Shown here: positions 25,511 through 37,800 of the stretch, piece by piece
Layout: every line of letters begins with the position of its first letter
How positions within the stretch are numbered: the stretch's first letter is position 1
Source: Oxyruncus cristatus
Lineage: Eukaryota; Chordata; Aves; Passeriformes; Cotingidae
Length of the DNA: 64,000 nucleotides
Reading direction: 5' to 3'
NCBI GenBank assembly: GCA_013399855.1
Contig: VXAY01006251.1
Location: 522,764-586,763 of the forward strand
The notes under the pieces: generated by a model
Seen by the model: the letters and a program-made list of their open reading frames with translations, nothing else
Database searches by the model: none
Told to the model about the DNA's origin: nothing
Translations under genes and position numbers: made by a program

Positions 25511-26362
25511 ATGTTGGGGAGAGGTCTAAAGCGCAAGCTGAGTGACTATGAGGAGAACATGGCTGGTCTCTCGAGTGCCTTTGATTCCAGTCGAAGTCTG
25601 CCATATCCACTTAAGAGGCAGTTGGTGCTCAACATGTGCCTCACCAAGTTACAGACGTACAAAATGCTGGTGGAACCCAACTTGCACCGCTCTGTCCTCA
25701 TCGCCAACACCGTGCGGCAAATTCAAGAGGAAATGAGACAAGAGAGTAACCAGCAGCCAGTTAACATCTGCCCTGGCCTTGCTCTTAGTTCTCACAGCTA
25801 CACAGGGGTGGAGTCATCTGGGATTTCTCTTCAGTTGCCTTCAGGTATTAGTCAGCAAGAGTCCAACTGTTGCGACTTGCGGTCTGTAGAAGACCCGATT
25901 GAAAACAGCCTGCTGATAGTTTCGGATGATGACATGTCATCTGCCATCTCATCTATTCTGAAGGATTTAGACTTTGTAGAAGATATAAGCCCGCCTACTT
26001 GTCTGGTTCCTACTGGAGATGACCAGCCAAAGTTTCCAGAGAATACTGGTCTGAAACTAGAAGATGATAGGCAGGATTTGAAGGGAGCTGAATGTGTGTT
26101 TGGTTCCTTTGAGATTTCAAATTCAACTAGTTACTTGAAGGATTTGGCGATAGATGACATTTTTGAAGATATTGACACTTCAATGTATGATTCAGACTTC
26201 TGTTGCCCTCCACTGATGCCGCCCAGATCACCATCTCTTGCTACAGAAGAACCGTTGAAAAACTTTCCATCTTGTAATTCTTCTTCAGCGAGCAACATTC
26301 AGATATGTAGAACAGATCTCAGTGAGCTGGACCACATCATGGAAATTCTCGTTGGATCCTGA
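25511..26362 (+). CDS. SERTA domain-containing protein, tandem paralogue of CDCA4 with SERTAD2-like C-terminal half
   Basis: The 283-residue protein starts MLGRGLKRK, matching the family's basic N-terminal motif. The SERTA domain (about residues 31-77) shares with CDCA4 the blocks MLVEPNL (52-58) and RSVLIANTVRQIQEEM (60-75), much closer to CDCA4 than to SERTAD1/2/3. The C-terminal half instead recalls SERTAD2: FEISNSTSYLKDL (200-212), DIFEDIDTSMYD (216-227) and the ending ELDHIMEILVGS (272-283). An acidic central region (about 138-160) has DDDMSSAISSIL. Inferred role: nuclear co-regulator of E2F-type transcription, by family. The start is set by the acceptor at 25505-25506; upstream in-frame codons are intronic and lack an ATG. 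The Kozak context within this exon is weak (T at -3). The frame is intact and the conserved motifs argue for a working gene. I do not recognise a settled symbol; databases may call it SERTAD2-like or CDCA4-like. Confidence 0.93.
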   Translation: MLGRGLKRKLSDYEENMAGLSSAFDSSRSLPYPLKRQLVLNMCLTKLQTYKMLVEPNLHRSVLIANTVRQIQEEMRQESNQQPVNICPGLALSSHSYTGVESSGISLQLPSGISQQESNCCDLRSVEDPIENSLLIVSDDDMSSAISSILKDLDFVEDISPPTCLVPTGDDQPKFPENTGLKLEDDRQDLKGAECVFGSFEISNSTSYLKDLAIDDIFEDIDTSMYDSDFCCPPLMPPRSPSLATEEPLKNFPSCNSSSASNIQICRTDLSELDHIMEILVGS

Positions 26363-29180
26363 TACTTGTTTTACCCAAAGATACTTTTTAACTGCCACTT
26401 TCATTTGGTTTCAGGATAAAAGCCACTGGAAAAGTTGTAAAGAATTCTTTAAGACACAAACTAAATAACAATTTGCCTGTAGTAGGATTTTCTAAATAGT
26501 TCCAAAACTTAAAAACCAAAAAAGTGGCAGATTTTTTTAAAAAAGAAATATTTATTTATCAGAACTGTGCAATCATCATTTTCCTTCCAGGGTGTATGTG
26601 GAACAATAGGCACATACCCTCATCACCCCTCATGCCTCTTTCAATAAACTTTTTTTATGTGCAATTTTTAATTTGACAGAAGAATTTACATGGAAAGCAG
26701 ATTTCATATGAGATGATCTTTTACAAAGCCTCCACTTTATTTTTAATATCAGAGTCTATAGTCTATGCCAAGTTGGCATCCATCAAGTTGCAGAGTTAGA
26801 TCGTGTGGATTGCAGACACGTTAATAGAGATGGATATATTTTAAAAATGAGACACGCTTTGCTTTCTTTTGGTCAGAAAAGCAGATCAAGACACTTACCA
26901 ACAAAGTCTCTTGCATTTTCTAAAGCATTCAGAACTATTTATTTTTGTAAATTTTATAGTCTTTCTACATTTTACTACGTTATTTCATCATAGTTCAAAT
27001 ATAAAGGACTTCTAGTTGGATGTGTTTAGCACTACCTCTGAGCTGAAATGCTTTAACTCTTTCCAGTGCTTCATCTAAGACTGCAGATCCTTTTGTTTCT
27101 TTTTTTTTTTTTTCTTTTTTTTTTTCCTGGGGGAAAGTTCTTCTAACGCATTAAGCTGATCCTTTGACAGTGACCTAGCTGATTTGTGAAATCAAGGGTA
27201 TTCAATGTTTAAAAACTTTTAAGTATTTACAAATGTAATTTATATGTAGATTGTGCAATTTAACATTTTTCTGTCAGTATTACGTGCTTAGATTTTGAAT
27301 AATCTTGGCGTTCTTTAAATTAAAACTTACTATGTACAGGTAGCTTTTTATTCTGTTTTGGAAAACACTGTCCTCCAACCCTGCTTTCACTACAATGTTT
27401 TAAGATGATTTTTATGTGCAATATTATTTAAAAAGATACACGTTTGTATACCTGGCATTGCAGGAAGAAACGCTTCAAACTTAAAAACCTCTAGCACCTT
27501 TGGAGGATACTCAGAGAGTCAACCATTTCTGTGTCCCTTGAGAAACAAAGCTGAGAACACTTGTTGCGACACGAGTGCTCGCTGCTCTGAGTGCTCCTGG
27601 AACACCCGTGGGTGAGTCAGGGCCGATGACTCAGTCCTGCCGTGCAGCTGCTTCCGGGAGAGCTCCGGGCCCGACCGCAGGGATGCGGCGCCGGGGCCAC
27701 CTGGGCCTTGGAACCGTCGTGCTGCTTCCCCAGCCCGTGCTGGGGAAAGAGGGGCACGTGTGGCAGGTGTGTGAATAAGGGTATATAAACACACTCACGA
27801 GCTGAAGACGAGATTTGCGGTGAGAACTGTTTTTCCATAAGACAGTTTGGATACTGTGTCTCAGCCTGAACTGAGGTCTATGTCCATCCCTGCTACTGTC
27901 TTCTGAATTACACACTTGCACATTACTTTTTGGTTTGGGTTGTTTGGGGTTTTTTTTCTCCTTGGTTTTTTTTTTTTTTTTAATGATAAAACTTTTACTT
28001 CGTTCTTGAAAGCTGCAACACCTGTCTTGAAAAATTGCAGTTGTAAAAGCTTTGCTTTGGTTTGTTTGTATTTTTGGGATTTTTGTTGTTCTGCTGAGAC
28101 TTCTCATGAACGGAGCATCGGCAGAGGAAAAAAATGTTGCCTCTATGTTGCATCTCACAGAAGTTGAAATCCTGGCCCTGCTGAAGGGACCAGGGTGTCA
28201 CCTGGTATTTCTAGTCTTAACTGATGCTGTGGCACACCTACCTTGTGCAAAGATCTCCATTTTTTACTGTGACTCTCTTGGTTAACAGTTAGCTGCCGAT
28301 ATCATTTGGTATCCCAAGCCAGTGGAGAACCATTTCAGGTCACATCCTTTGCAACCATCTGGGTTGTTTAGCAACCGAAGGGTATAAATGTATTTATATG
28401 CATATATTGTATTGATTCTAATATAAAACTTCTGATCTAAAGTATTTTGAATTGCTGGATAAAGGGATTTGTTTGAAGAGTGTATAAATAGTTCTTGAAG
28501 AGGTACAGCTTCAGAATGTACACAGATTGTGCATTGTGTATAGACTACTCTGGCTTTTCCTCAGCCTCTACTTTTGTATTAAAAATATGACTGAATAAAT
28601 CCTTGAAATATTAAGGGCCTTCTGCACTGTGATGAAACAGAGTTGTGGTTAAAAAGTCTTTAAATTCATTCAGTGATAAGGGATAAAATAGACTGCATCT
28701 AATTTCTTTTTGCATTTGAAGATATGGAGTGTTACTATGCAGTAAAGATATTTTGGTATGAAAATCATATCATGTAGCAAATAGTGAACACTTAATAAAT
28801 CCACTTACCTTGCAGCGCCTACTGAAACAGGAAAGAAGACAACTCGCTTTTCAACATTTACATACTAAAGATTTTTGTACACTGCAGAGAAAGATTAAAT
28901 TGTTGGTAGATGTTTTATCAACAATTCAAAATGCAATTTTTGTTCAAGTCCTTGCTTCAAAGCTCTGTTTCTAATTGGTTGCTTGTGTCACAGTGCCAAG
29001 ACCATGAGCTGGTGTGTAATGCAGTTCGGTTACGTATGGAATTATGTGCAAAGGGAAGTTTAATTTTTAAATATGCACAAACTAATTTTAAAATCCTTCC
29101 ACGTAAAATGAAGTTAGAGGCTAGTTGTTGTGGACCTATTTATTGTATGTTTGGAAATAAAAGCCACAGTTTTGCAGTTT
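26363..29180 (+). other. Long AT-rich 3'UTR of the second SERTA gene (extent inferred)
   Basis: After the stop codon there is no further coding sequence. AATAAA hexamers occur at 26643-26648, 28594-28599, 28794-28799 and 29156-29161. SERTAD2-type genes have very long 3'UTRs, so use of the distal sites is plausible, but a short form ending near 26665 is equally possible. T-rich tracts lie at about 27097-27126 and 27967-27982. An unusual GC-rich block lies inside it at 27.57-27.79 kb. Confidence 0.45.
27605..27795 (+). promoter_or_regulatory. Candidate promoter or enhancer: two AP-1 sites, E-box and TATA box
   Basis: A GC-rich block inside an AT-rich 3' region carries TGAGTCA (27613-27619) and TGACTCA (27627-27633), both consensus AP-1/TRE sites 14 bp apart. 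It also has a CACGTG E-box (27755-27760) and a TATATAAA box (27782-27789). A donor-like gcg|gtgaga occurs about 30 bp downstream of the TATA box. The motif order resembles a compact inducible promoter on the + strand. Function is inferred from motifs alone. Confidence 0.35.
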
Positions 29181-30384
29181 AACCGTTTATATTTTGAAGC
29201 CTTTGGTATTTGACTGTTTTAAAAACAAAACAAATGTTGCACCTTAGCACCCTTTCTTTGGGCTCCCACTCACAACGATGTAACATTTTCCCTGGGGTTT
29301 TGTATCTTTTTTTGCTTCTCTCCACCCTCTCACTGCCCTTTCTCCCCAGAAATTCTAAACTTGTATGGAAATCACACATGCCAGGCACCATAACAGGGTT
29401 CCATTTGAGGTTTCCACATAACCTGAAGGATAAGAATTCCCTTAGGGAAGCAGCACAGCTCAAGCTGGGTGCCTCCAAACAGGGAGACTGAACACTGAAA
29501 TTCCTGGGCAGTTATACCTATACAATAATAATAATAATTCAGACCAGTGATAATATTAAGGTCTGGGGTCTTTGTGCTTTTTAGTGGTTTGGCGTTTTTT
29601 GGTGTTTCATTGCTAAGTGGCCCTTGTCTTGCACAGCATCGCTCCCTCCCAGCCTGGTTTGCCCGAGTCTGTCGTTTGGAATTGGGCATGTTCTAATAAC
29701 ATTGTTACTGTAGGCTTTGTCTACTTTAGCTATTAATATTTAAGTCCTGCTTTGTCTGCTCTGGCTGTTATTAGCTCTGAGTTTTGACTAACTCCTTCAC
29801 CATCGCATCCTCTTTGTGTGTCCCCACCAAACAAGGGACAGCCCACAGAGCGTTTTTCCAACCTGTGGGGCGGGAGGGGGTATTCCTGTTGGGAGCAGAT
29901 GACACGTTTTTAGCACTTAGCTCTCCCCTGGGCTTTGTCTCCACTGCCCTGTGTAGTCTTCCCAGCCCCTGCAGTTCTTAGTGTCCCCTCAGGGGTTGCC
30001 AAGCTTGAAAGCAAGTGTCAGATAGAGTGTCCTTGATGCACATACTGTTGACACTTAAGCCTTGTGTGCTTGTCAGGCTGGGACAAAACCCCTGCCACTC
30101 TGGGCTAGTGAAAGGCTGCGTGTACAAATTAAACCAGCAGCTTCAGGTTTAAAGGTTTCCATCCCCTTCCTGTTGTGGAGCTCTAAAATGAGATCCTGAC
30201 TCTTCTACAATGAATGTCAAGGTTTAAGCTGAGGCAGAATCTCAAGTTTTCCCACATTTTGAAGGGGTTTAAATTGAGAGGAACCTATTTATGTGCCACT
30301 GTAAGAGTTACATGAAGGAAGACCCTCCATTTTAAGGGGGGAAAAAACGTTCATATATGCATTGAGGCATAACAGAGCACTATC

Positions 30385-30455
30385 CAGCTGGTCAAGTGGA
30401 AAGTGTCCCTGCCCATGGCTCAAAAGCCCCATCCAACCTGGTTATGAACGATCTC
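30385..30455 (+). mobile_element. Degraded CR1 LINE 3' fragment
   Basis: The sequence 'gtccctgcccatggc' followed by 'ccatccaacctgg' matches the 3'-terminal part of avian CR1 elements (consensus gtccctgcccatggc ... cccttccaaccc). The terminal octamer repeat is not visible. Short and diverged, hence modest confidence. Confidence 0.45.
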
Positions 30456-32199
30456 ATCATTTGATTAATGAGACAGCACTGGCTGCTGCTTACAGACCGG
30501 GAGTTCTTCCTGCCTTTTGTCCTGGAGCCTGCTGACCAGAGGGTGAAAAGCAGGTCTAGAAGGAACCTCACAGAAACCTGGTTTTGTGACCACTGTGCCA
30601 CTGTGACTGACTCGTTACTGAGGACGTCACTGCGGGTGCTGCAGCACAGAGCTGAGCTTGTGCCTATGGCAGTAGAAAACGCTGCATTGTAGGGGGTGCT
30701 GCTGTTTAGCCTTTTAGGAAAACAGTTCTGAAGTACTGCTTTTGGGTCAAGCTGAGACTCTTTTAAAGGTGGTGTAGGGTTTCATATACTTACATGGATT
30801 TTAGCCACGCTGAAAGATCTGAGCTTAAAACTGCAGAGCAGCTCAGCTCAGTGCAGGGCTGCTTCAAACACGACTGCCTGGGGAGGTGTTGGTGCTACCA
30901 GGAGTGCTCTGTCCAGTTCTATGTTCTGTGTGCTGGAAGGGACACTTAAAAAAGACTAATTTCCCAGATGAAGCAAGAGTAAAACACATAAAATAGCCTA
31001 TCTGTTAGTTCTGCGAGGAAGATGAGCTGTAATTTTGAGCTATTGAAAACCAATATTAGAAGTGAAGAATTAAGTTATCTGAAGTCATGAAAGTGTGTCT
31101 GTAGAAGCGTGTGTTATTAAAGCAGATGTTCAGGGAAGCTGAAAGATTTTTGGCATTTCAGGGTTTGCCCAGCATTCACAGCTTGCCTGAACTGAAAAAG
31201 AAAAAAATGTTGCAACTTCATTCCATACATTTTTCCTCTCATTGGGACCCGCTTATCCCAGTAGCAGAGCACTAAGCTACAGCTACACTGGCTGTGCTCT
31301 GGCACCCAGGCTGTGCCATGGGATGGCAATTTCAGAGGTTCTCACCCGTTTTTCAGCAGAAGGAGCAGAAACTTCTGCTGGATGTGACTGCAGTGAGCCT
31401 GCTGCATCTGCTGGCTGCATTGCTGCTTCTCTTTAAATCTTCCAGAGCGGATCTGGAAAGTTAAACTCAGATCCACAAGGAAGTTTGGGGTCTAACAATT
31501 AATTTGAATGCAGCTCATTTTTAGCCAAATTCACTCTGCCACCTCAACTGGAGTAGGGGTACTCCAGGAAGTCCCATTTTTTAAACTATGAAAACTGATA
31601 TCCATTATTAAAAATATCAGAGTGCTTTTAGATGCCTCTGCATTTTGAAAAAAACTCTTAAGCTTTTACACGATTTCTTTTGTTTGTTTTTCACTCCATC
31701 TTCTCAGTATGCAACCAATGGTGTACTTAGTGGTATACTTAGAAACCATCCTGGGGTCTGAATGTCTCTCCTCCATTTTATCTCTTTTATTAATATTAAT
31801 TAAATACCACATTTTAGAATATGCATTGAAAAATTTTCAGTCTTTCACAATGAATTTGGGGTTTGGGTTTTCTTTGCAAAGCTGTTTACAGCATTCCTTC
31901 CACGAAGAAAGCATTTAAGTAATTACATCACTGATTGGAACTTTGTAAAACTTTGTTCCATGGGTATATTTCCCTCTAATCTCAGCAGAAGAAAAAGGCA
32001 TTCCTGTCTACTCTGCTGTCCAAAACTCTTGCCTTGCTCTGGTTTTCACCTTTTCAAAATCCTAAGCAAATGTCAGAAGTCTGTGGTATTTGCTTTACGC
32101 AAACACACAGTACAGTAACATGTCTAGTTCATCAAAACTCAGGATTTCACAGCTGAGAGCTCACAACTAAGATGAGAAACGATGAAATTCTTAGCTTAA

Positions 32200-32317
32200 A
32201 ACGTACTCAGACAGAAAGTTTTATTTCCTCGTGCAGCACGGGCCTCTGGTGCCCCGGGGTGCAGCCGTGCGGTCGGGCAGCGGGCGCTCGGCGGTGGCCG
32301 GCGCGTTCTGCCGGGCG
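32200..32317 (-). other. Candidate terminal exon of an unannotated minus-strand transcript
   Basis: Read on the minus strand, a pyrimidine-rich tract ends in cag with the acceptor AG at 32319-32318. An extremely CpG-rich segment follows, then AATAAA (32225-32220), within the spacing expected of a small last exon. One frame stays open from the acceptor to a TAA overlapping the poly-A signal, encoding a low-complexity Pro/Arg/Ala-rich tail. Nothing recognisable is encoded. It lies downstream of CLBA1 on the same strand, so it could be a CLBA1 read-through exon, a lncRNA end or a chance arrangement. Confidence 0.3.
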
Positions 32318-34009
32318 CTGGGGATGGCAGGAACAAGGAAATGACTAAAGGAAATCAACAGCCACTATTTGTGCGAAACACGCCGGAGGGGTTTCCGGCA
32401 GCCCTTCCTTCCCAGGATAACCACAGAAGGCAAGGCCACTGTTTGCCACGCCACATGGCTGATAATGGTTGGCCACACTTTGGTTTGTGAAGGTGACCTC
32501 GTGTCACTTTTGAGAGTCCAGTTTTCTCTTTGTGGGTGCCACTAAATGTACGAATTGTGTCCAAATTCTGATGAGGGCTGGGGGTGCTGCCAGCACTCCG
32601 CAGCCTTGAAGCTGAATTTAATGACTTTATTGTTTCAATTTTGCTACTCTTTTCCCTTGAAGAGGTGAACTCAATCATCTCAGGCTAGAAAAAGGAGTTT
32701 AAAGGTCTCTCAGTTGTCTCATGCAGCAACTAGGGCTCAGGTGGCCCAAAGCATCTGCCCAGAAGAGAAAGACCTGAAAGGTGGAGCCTCTCACCTTTGG
32801 AGCCCCAGTAGTTTTTTTATGCAGTGAATCATAAGGGCTGAACCTTTTCTAATTTCCATTCTGTACCTTGTACAGGGCTGTAAAACCTGCTACTGTGAGG
32901 GAGAGATGACGTATTCATCCTTCTCCCAGAGTAACAGTGCGAAACATTCTTCAGTGCTTTCATCCAATGTTAGCAAAAGCAAAGGCAAACTTGAAAGCCC
33001 AGAGGGAAGGAGGGTCTGGGCTCTGGTGCATCGGTGAGTGCTACACACAGTACAAGTCGCCCCTTCAAGCCCCTCTGCAGAGCCCTGCTTGTCTGAAAGT
33101 AAAAACATGGGATTTTAGTCTTATAATTGATTTGAATACCCTTTATTACCAACATCAACTGTTCACTCACCCTTTTTTGGCAAGTTATTATTTTTGTGAG
33201 CTTATGACTACAACCTATTTAATACATATTTAGGTGCTCTGAAAGAATACAACCGAAATTGAAAATTAATTCAAATCTAGTGTTAACTTAAGTTAACCCT
33301 GCTCTTTTATCCACATGGAGTTTCCAGGCTGGCATTGCAGAATTCCTTCCAGGGCCAGGGAAGCTGCAGGGCCACTTTCAAACAGCACTTTTCCAAATGC
33401 TCTGCTCTACTTACTGAGTAACCAATGCACAGTTCATCCCATGCTAATAGCACTAAAGTATCATAAGCATTACTAAAGTTATTACAGCAATTATAATGTC
33501 ACTGCTGAACAGTTTACTAGGATAAGGGTTGAAGTCTGTCAGTGCTTTGTAATATTTTTAATTCTAAGAAGAGAACAGGCACATTATTAAATAATTAACT
33601 GACTTAGTTTTGGAACACCAAGTTTGTTCCCTGCTTTTTACACGTAAAACATCACTTGCAGTGCTTAGCAACTCTTTAAAACAAAAAGCCATATAAAATT
33701 TTCATATTCCGAATGGCCAAGGCAGCAAATAGATTAGTAACTTGTGTAAAAATTACTACCAATGAATAAATAAAGCTGTTGCAGTTGGCAGGGGAGCACC
33801 ATGGATTCTCTGAATGACAGGGAAGCGCATCCCCTGTGGCACTCAAGCTGCAGGAAGATGGGCAACAGTCGATCATCACTATAAAAATTTAAAAGGGCAG
33901 CAATTTACAGCATTTTTGTGCAGTGCAAGTCCCGAACTACGACACTGCTCAGCTTTAACAAGCAGCTTGTGCGTGGTGTCAAGTGTGGCTGAATGAATCC
34001 AACGAGTCC

Positions 34010-34641
34010 TGTTACAATCAGCTTCAACGATTTATTTCAGTCAGAAACCAACGCCAGAACAACACATTTCACTGCCCCCACCCCTATCCCCACAGCAGGC
34101 TTTACCAGACAGAAGATAGAGTTTTGTTTTCCCAAACCCCAGTGGCAGCCCCCAGATGTAGAAGGCTCCTCTCTTCATATCCAGCAGTGGCAAAGCAGCG
34201 ATCTCAGCTGATCCAAACTGGACCAAGTATGAGCAGAGATGGTGACAAGGCACACATCACGTCACACCTGAGGTGTGTGTAGATTCTGGCAGGGAAAGGA
34301 AGTTTTTGGTTGAAGGGGCATTAAGGCTTAAAAGGTCAGTAGTTCAGGAGACTCCAACAGAGTATCTTTAAAGTGTGATTGCAGCTGCAGCATTTACTGT
34401 AAGAGACACAACTCTAGAGACACAACTCTGCAGAAAAACTTAGCAGGACAAAATTACACCTTTAACTTCACAGCTAAAGAATTATTCTAATAATGTGACT
34501 TCAGGTACCTCATATGCAGCAATATGTCACCTTCCTAAAGAGCATCTGTAGTCTATAGTACCGAGTCAGTCACAAAATCAAGGTAAACTGCATTCAGTTC
34601 AAAACCAAAACAAAAAAAAAAGGCTAAAAAGTGCATTTAGG
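34010..34641 (-). other. CLBA1: CLBA1 3'UTR
   Basis: Untranslated sequence between the stop codon and the AATAAA at 34036-34031. It contains a short A-run near 34612 and no other recognised element. The end point is inferred. Confidence 0.45.
34031..34036 (-). terminator. CLBA1: Putative CLBA1 polyadenylation signal
   Basis: AATAAA on the minus strand (tttatt on +), about 600 nt downstream of the CLBA1 stop codon. It is the first canonical hexamer I find in the 3'UTR. Cleavage would be expected around 34005-34020. Confidence 0.45.
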
Positions 34642-34809
34642 TTAACAAACATCGCTACTGAAGAATTTCATTTTTAGGTTGTGTGTAGTGAAAAGGTGCT
34701 TCTTCTTTGGGATTGTTATATACTGTGTGTTTTCATTTGATGGTGTGGCTTTCAAAAAGAGGTTACAGGTGAAAAGGTGACCGTGTCTGGAGTCTGGTGA
34801 TACAGAAAG
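34642..34809 (-). CDS. CLBA1: CLBA1 terminal coding exon (residues 285-339)
   Basis: Acceptor tttttctttttcactcag (AG 34811-34810); stop TAA at 34644-34642. It encodes LSVSPDSRHG, FTCNLFLKA, a PKKK basic patch and the ending FFSSDVC. The 3'UTR follows to about 34010. The exon was too short to appear as a long open frame and was found by splice-site reading. Confidence 0.85.
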   Translation of the reverse strand, partial: LSVSPDSRHGHLFTCNLFLKATPSNENTQYITIPKKKHLFTTHNLKMKFFSSDVC

Positions 34810-37800
34810 CTGAGTGAAAAAGAAAAACGAAGTTAATTTTTTCCATCCTACAGAATGTTAATCACTGCATATTTCAACCTAACTTTTATAAACTTACTGT
34901 AAACTTTTTATAAACTATAAATTTTTATAAATTCATAAAAATAAAATTAGGATGGGAGAAAAAGGGACACGACTAGGAAGATAAGTGGAAAACATGCCAT
35001 TATATGATTTTACTTACTTAAAATTAGATGGCAACATATGTTTTGAAATAAATTTCACTTTGAGTGAAAATTTTGCCCATTTACCTTAACTTCGTATCAC
35101 GATTCTTTTCACTTTTACTCCTTCTTCATCTGCTTTAAACCACTTCTCCTTTGCCTAAACCCTGTCTGTACATTTTGCACTTTCCAAGTGTGATTCAGCC
35201 ACTGTGATCCCTCCCTCGCGTACTCAGTGAAGAAAGCAGAACTGACTCATGAAGGAATAGGCTGGACAGTCTCTCTTAGTTTTATTTCTGAAATCTCCAG
35301 CCTATCATCTCTTATGTACAAGGTTTCCAGAGCAGTTACACACCTTCACTGTCCATTGCTGTAAACAGAATGAAACAGAGCAATGGAAATGTGCCTCAGG
35401 CTGTGTCCACAGCAGCAACAGCTGCACAAGTTTATTCTCCGCTGAGGAAGGGACCTTGGATGAAGAATATTCCTCAGAAATTTCTTGTTAAAAAAACCAG
35501 AATGAGACTGAGGTGTTTTGCAACAATGCAGAACAACACAATTTTCCTTCCAGCTTGCATTGCTTTAGCAAGAAAAAAAACGAGTGCCCAGGTACCTTTT
35601 CTAAAGCTCTCAGAGAGGTTTCAAAGAGCAAAAAAACAACTCCATATCCAAATAATTACACCAGGACCAAACAATTACATGAGGACATATGCTAGAATGG
35701 CTGGCTACAGCAGAGAGGAACATGTGAAATACACTGTTGTTTGAAATTCTCACTTTCAGAGCAATTCTTACCTTGGTCTGGATCAATGCTTTGCAGTCAT
35801 TGATGCCGAATCCATCAAATCTGAAGTCCTCGTTATCTTTGACATCTGATTCCTCAAAAACATCATCCCGGTTCTCTGAAATATCCTAACAAAACCATAA
35901 CTTACATTTTATTTACAAATTTATTTATGCATTTCTGTCTGATCTCAAAGTATATAAACTAAAGAGAAATTTCCCTCAAATAACAACGACCACTAAATTT
36001 TACTTTCTGAAGCTGTGTTTTATCCCGTGTTCCCCTTTGCATTAAAACAATTTTATGCCTAAACCAGTTCTACCTGCTCACATGAATCTAATTGTGACTT
36101 CAATTAATAGAAAAGCAATTTCCAGTTAAAATTAGCCTTAATTAACATCAAAACATTGCTGAGAAATATATCTTTATCAGTATTTTTTAAAGCAATGCAA
36201 TTTGCCTGTAATAGAAAAGAAGCAATGATGTAAGTTTAAGCTGCCTGGGCATTGATTTAATGCTGGTGTATCTGTGGTCTAGAAAGGAACAGAACGGGAG
36301 TTTAACTGTGTTGGAGAAATGTCTCCCATTCTCCCTCTGTTAAATCACAATTCCATAAAAGTGAGGTAGAAGTGCAGAATACGTCTTCTACCTTCAGCAC
36401 GGTTGTTCTGTTTGTATATAACTTGCATGAAAAGTCAAATATGCCCAAAAAATCAGTAGCTTACCAACCCCATTGCTTCAGCAATCCCATTATCAACTGA
36501 AACGATTATTTCTGAAAATTACTTGTGACTAACTGATCCCAATTAAATAACTGAATACTTAATCATCTCGGACACTTTTACCTTCTCGAAACAAGAGATT
36601 AAACAGAGACATTCTTATCTGATATCTTTCAATGCTGTTGGTTTGGTCTCAATTCAATTTAAAACGTACTCTCCCTCAAGCCTTGCAAAAGCAGACAGAG
36701 GAATAATCTGAGGAAGAGGGAAGCTGAACACACTTTCAGTTCCTATAGAGTAAAAACATCCAGTAATTACTTTAACAGCCTCCCTGATTGAAATCTTGTT
36801 TCAGAAGAAAGATATTAGAGGCTAACAATTTTCTCATACTCTGAGCAAAAAGAGTAAACAATCCTACTGCACACACACCTGAAAGCTAATTCTCCATCTT
36901 TAATAAAATGCCCCCTAACAACAGGGCACTATGTAGGGGAAGAGTTCAATGTAAAGACAATCAAAGTCTTTACAAATCCTGCACAATTTCATGGTTACTT
37001 ACACATAAATATGAGGAAACACGAAACTATCACTTTAAAAAGCTCTCCGTAAAAGAAACTTTTTGACTCACCCAGATCTAGTTCCTCATGCTTCTGCATG
37101 TATAGCTGAGAGAAGATCAGATTCCCAACCAAGTGTTTATGATGCCATGCTGGCAAACCATTGTTCAATTACCTTTTGATTTGCATCTATTCCGAGAACA
37201 CTCAGGAGGTTTTCATGGCAATGAGATTTACTCCAGGGATGTCTTAAGCTGGGGGTATTATCAGAGTCTCTGAGAGTTCTCCATAGGTTTCCAAAATCGA
37301 TGCTAGGAAACAAAACACAGTTCGAGGTTATAAGCTGTTTGATGTTTCCAGTGAATGTAAATAACTTAGTTATTTTCACTACATACATTTGTCTACTACC
37401 CTACCTTGATCTAACAAGCAACTTATCTTAAAACTTCTTCTACATTCGGTTCAAACTATCAACCCAATGTGCTAATTAGCTTGCATGACAATTAGAGGAA
37501 ACAGTAAGTCAACATGACTTTTCAGATAAGAAGGGCATTAGAAGCACATTTCAGGGAGTGTTATATGCCAACAGCTCACATCATTCACTTGCTTCTGTGC
37601 AGTGTGGGCAGAGTTCAGCCCTATTAGTTCTGCACTTTGCATTTGTTGTCTCTCAGACCTTTCTCCGTTCATTAGGTCACGCTTCTCCCCTGCAGCACCT
37701 GCTGCTCAGGTGGGTGACCTGCGCCTGCTTTGGAGGTTTCTGTGCTACAAAACAGGCCAAAGGCACTCACTGTTGAAATGGTGAGAATTACAGAGTTCCC

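Larger units (their letters stand above)
29181..34009. other. Interval between the convergent gene ends
   Basis: No firm gene. It contains an (AAT)n stretch near 29524-29538, a degraded CR1 3' fragment near 30385-30455 and a GC-rich candidate terminal exon on the minus strand at about 32200-32317. The rest is unremarkable AT-rich DNA with short open frames. Confidence 0.55.
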
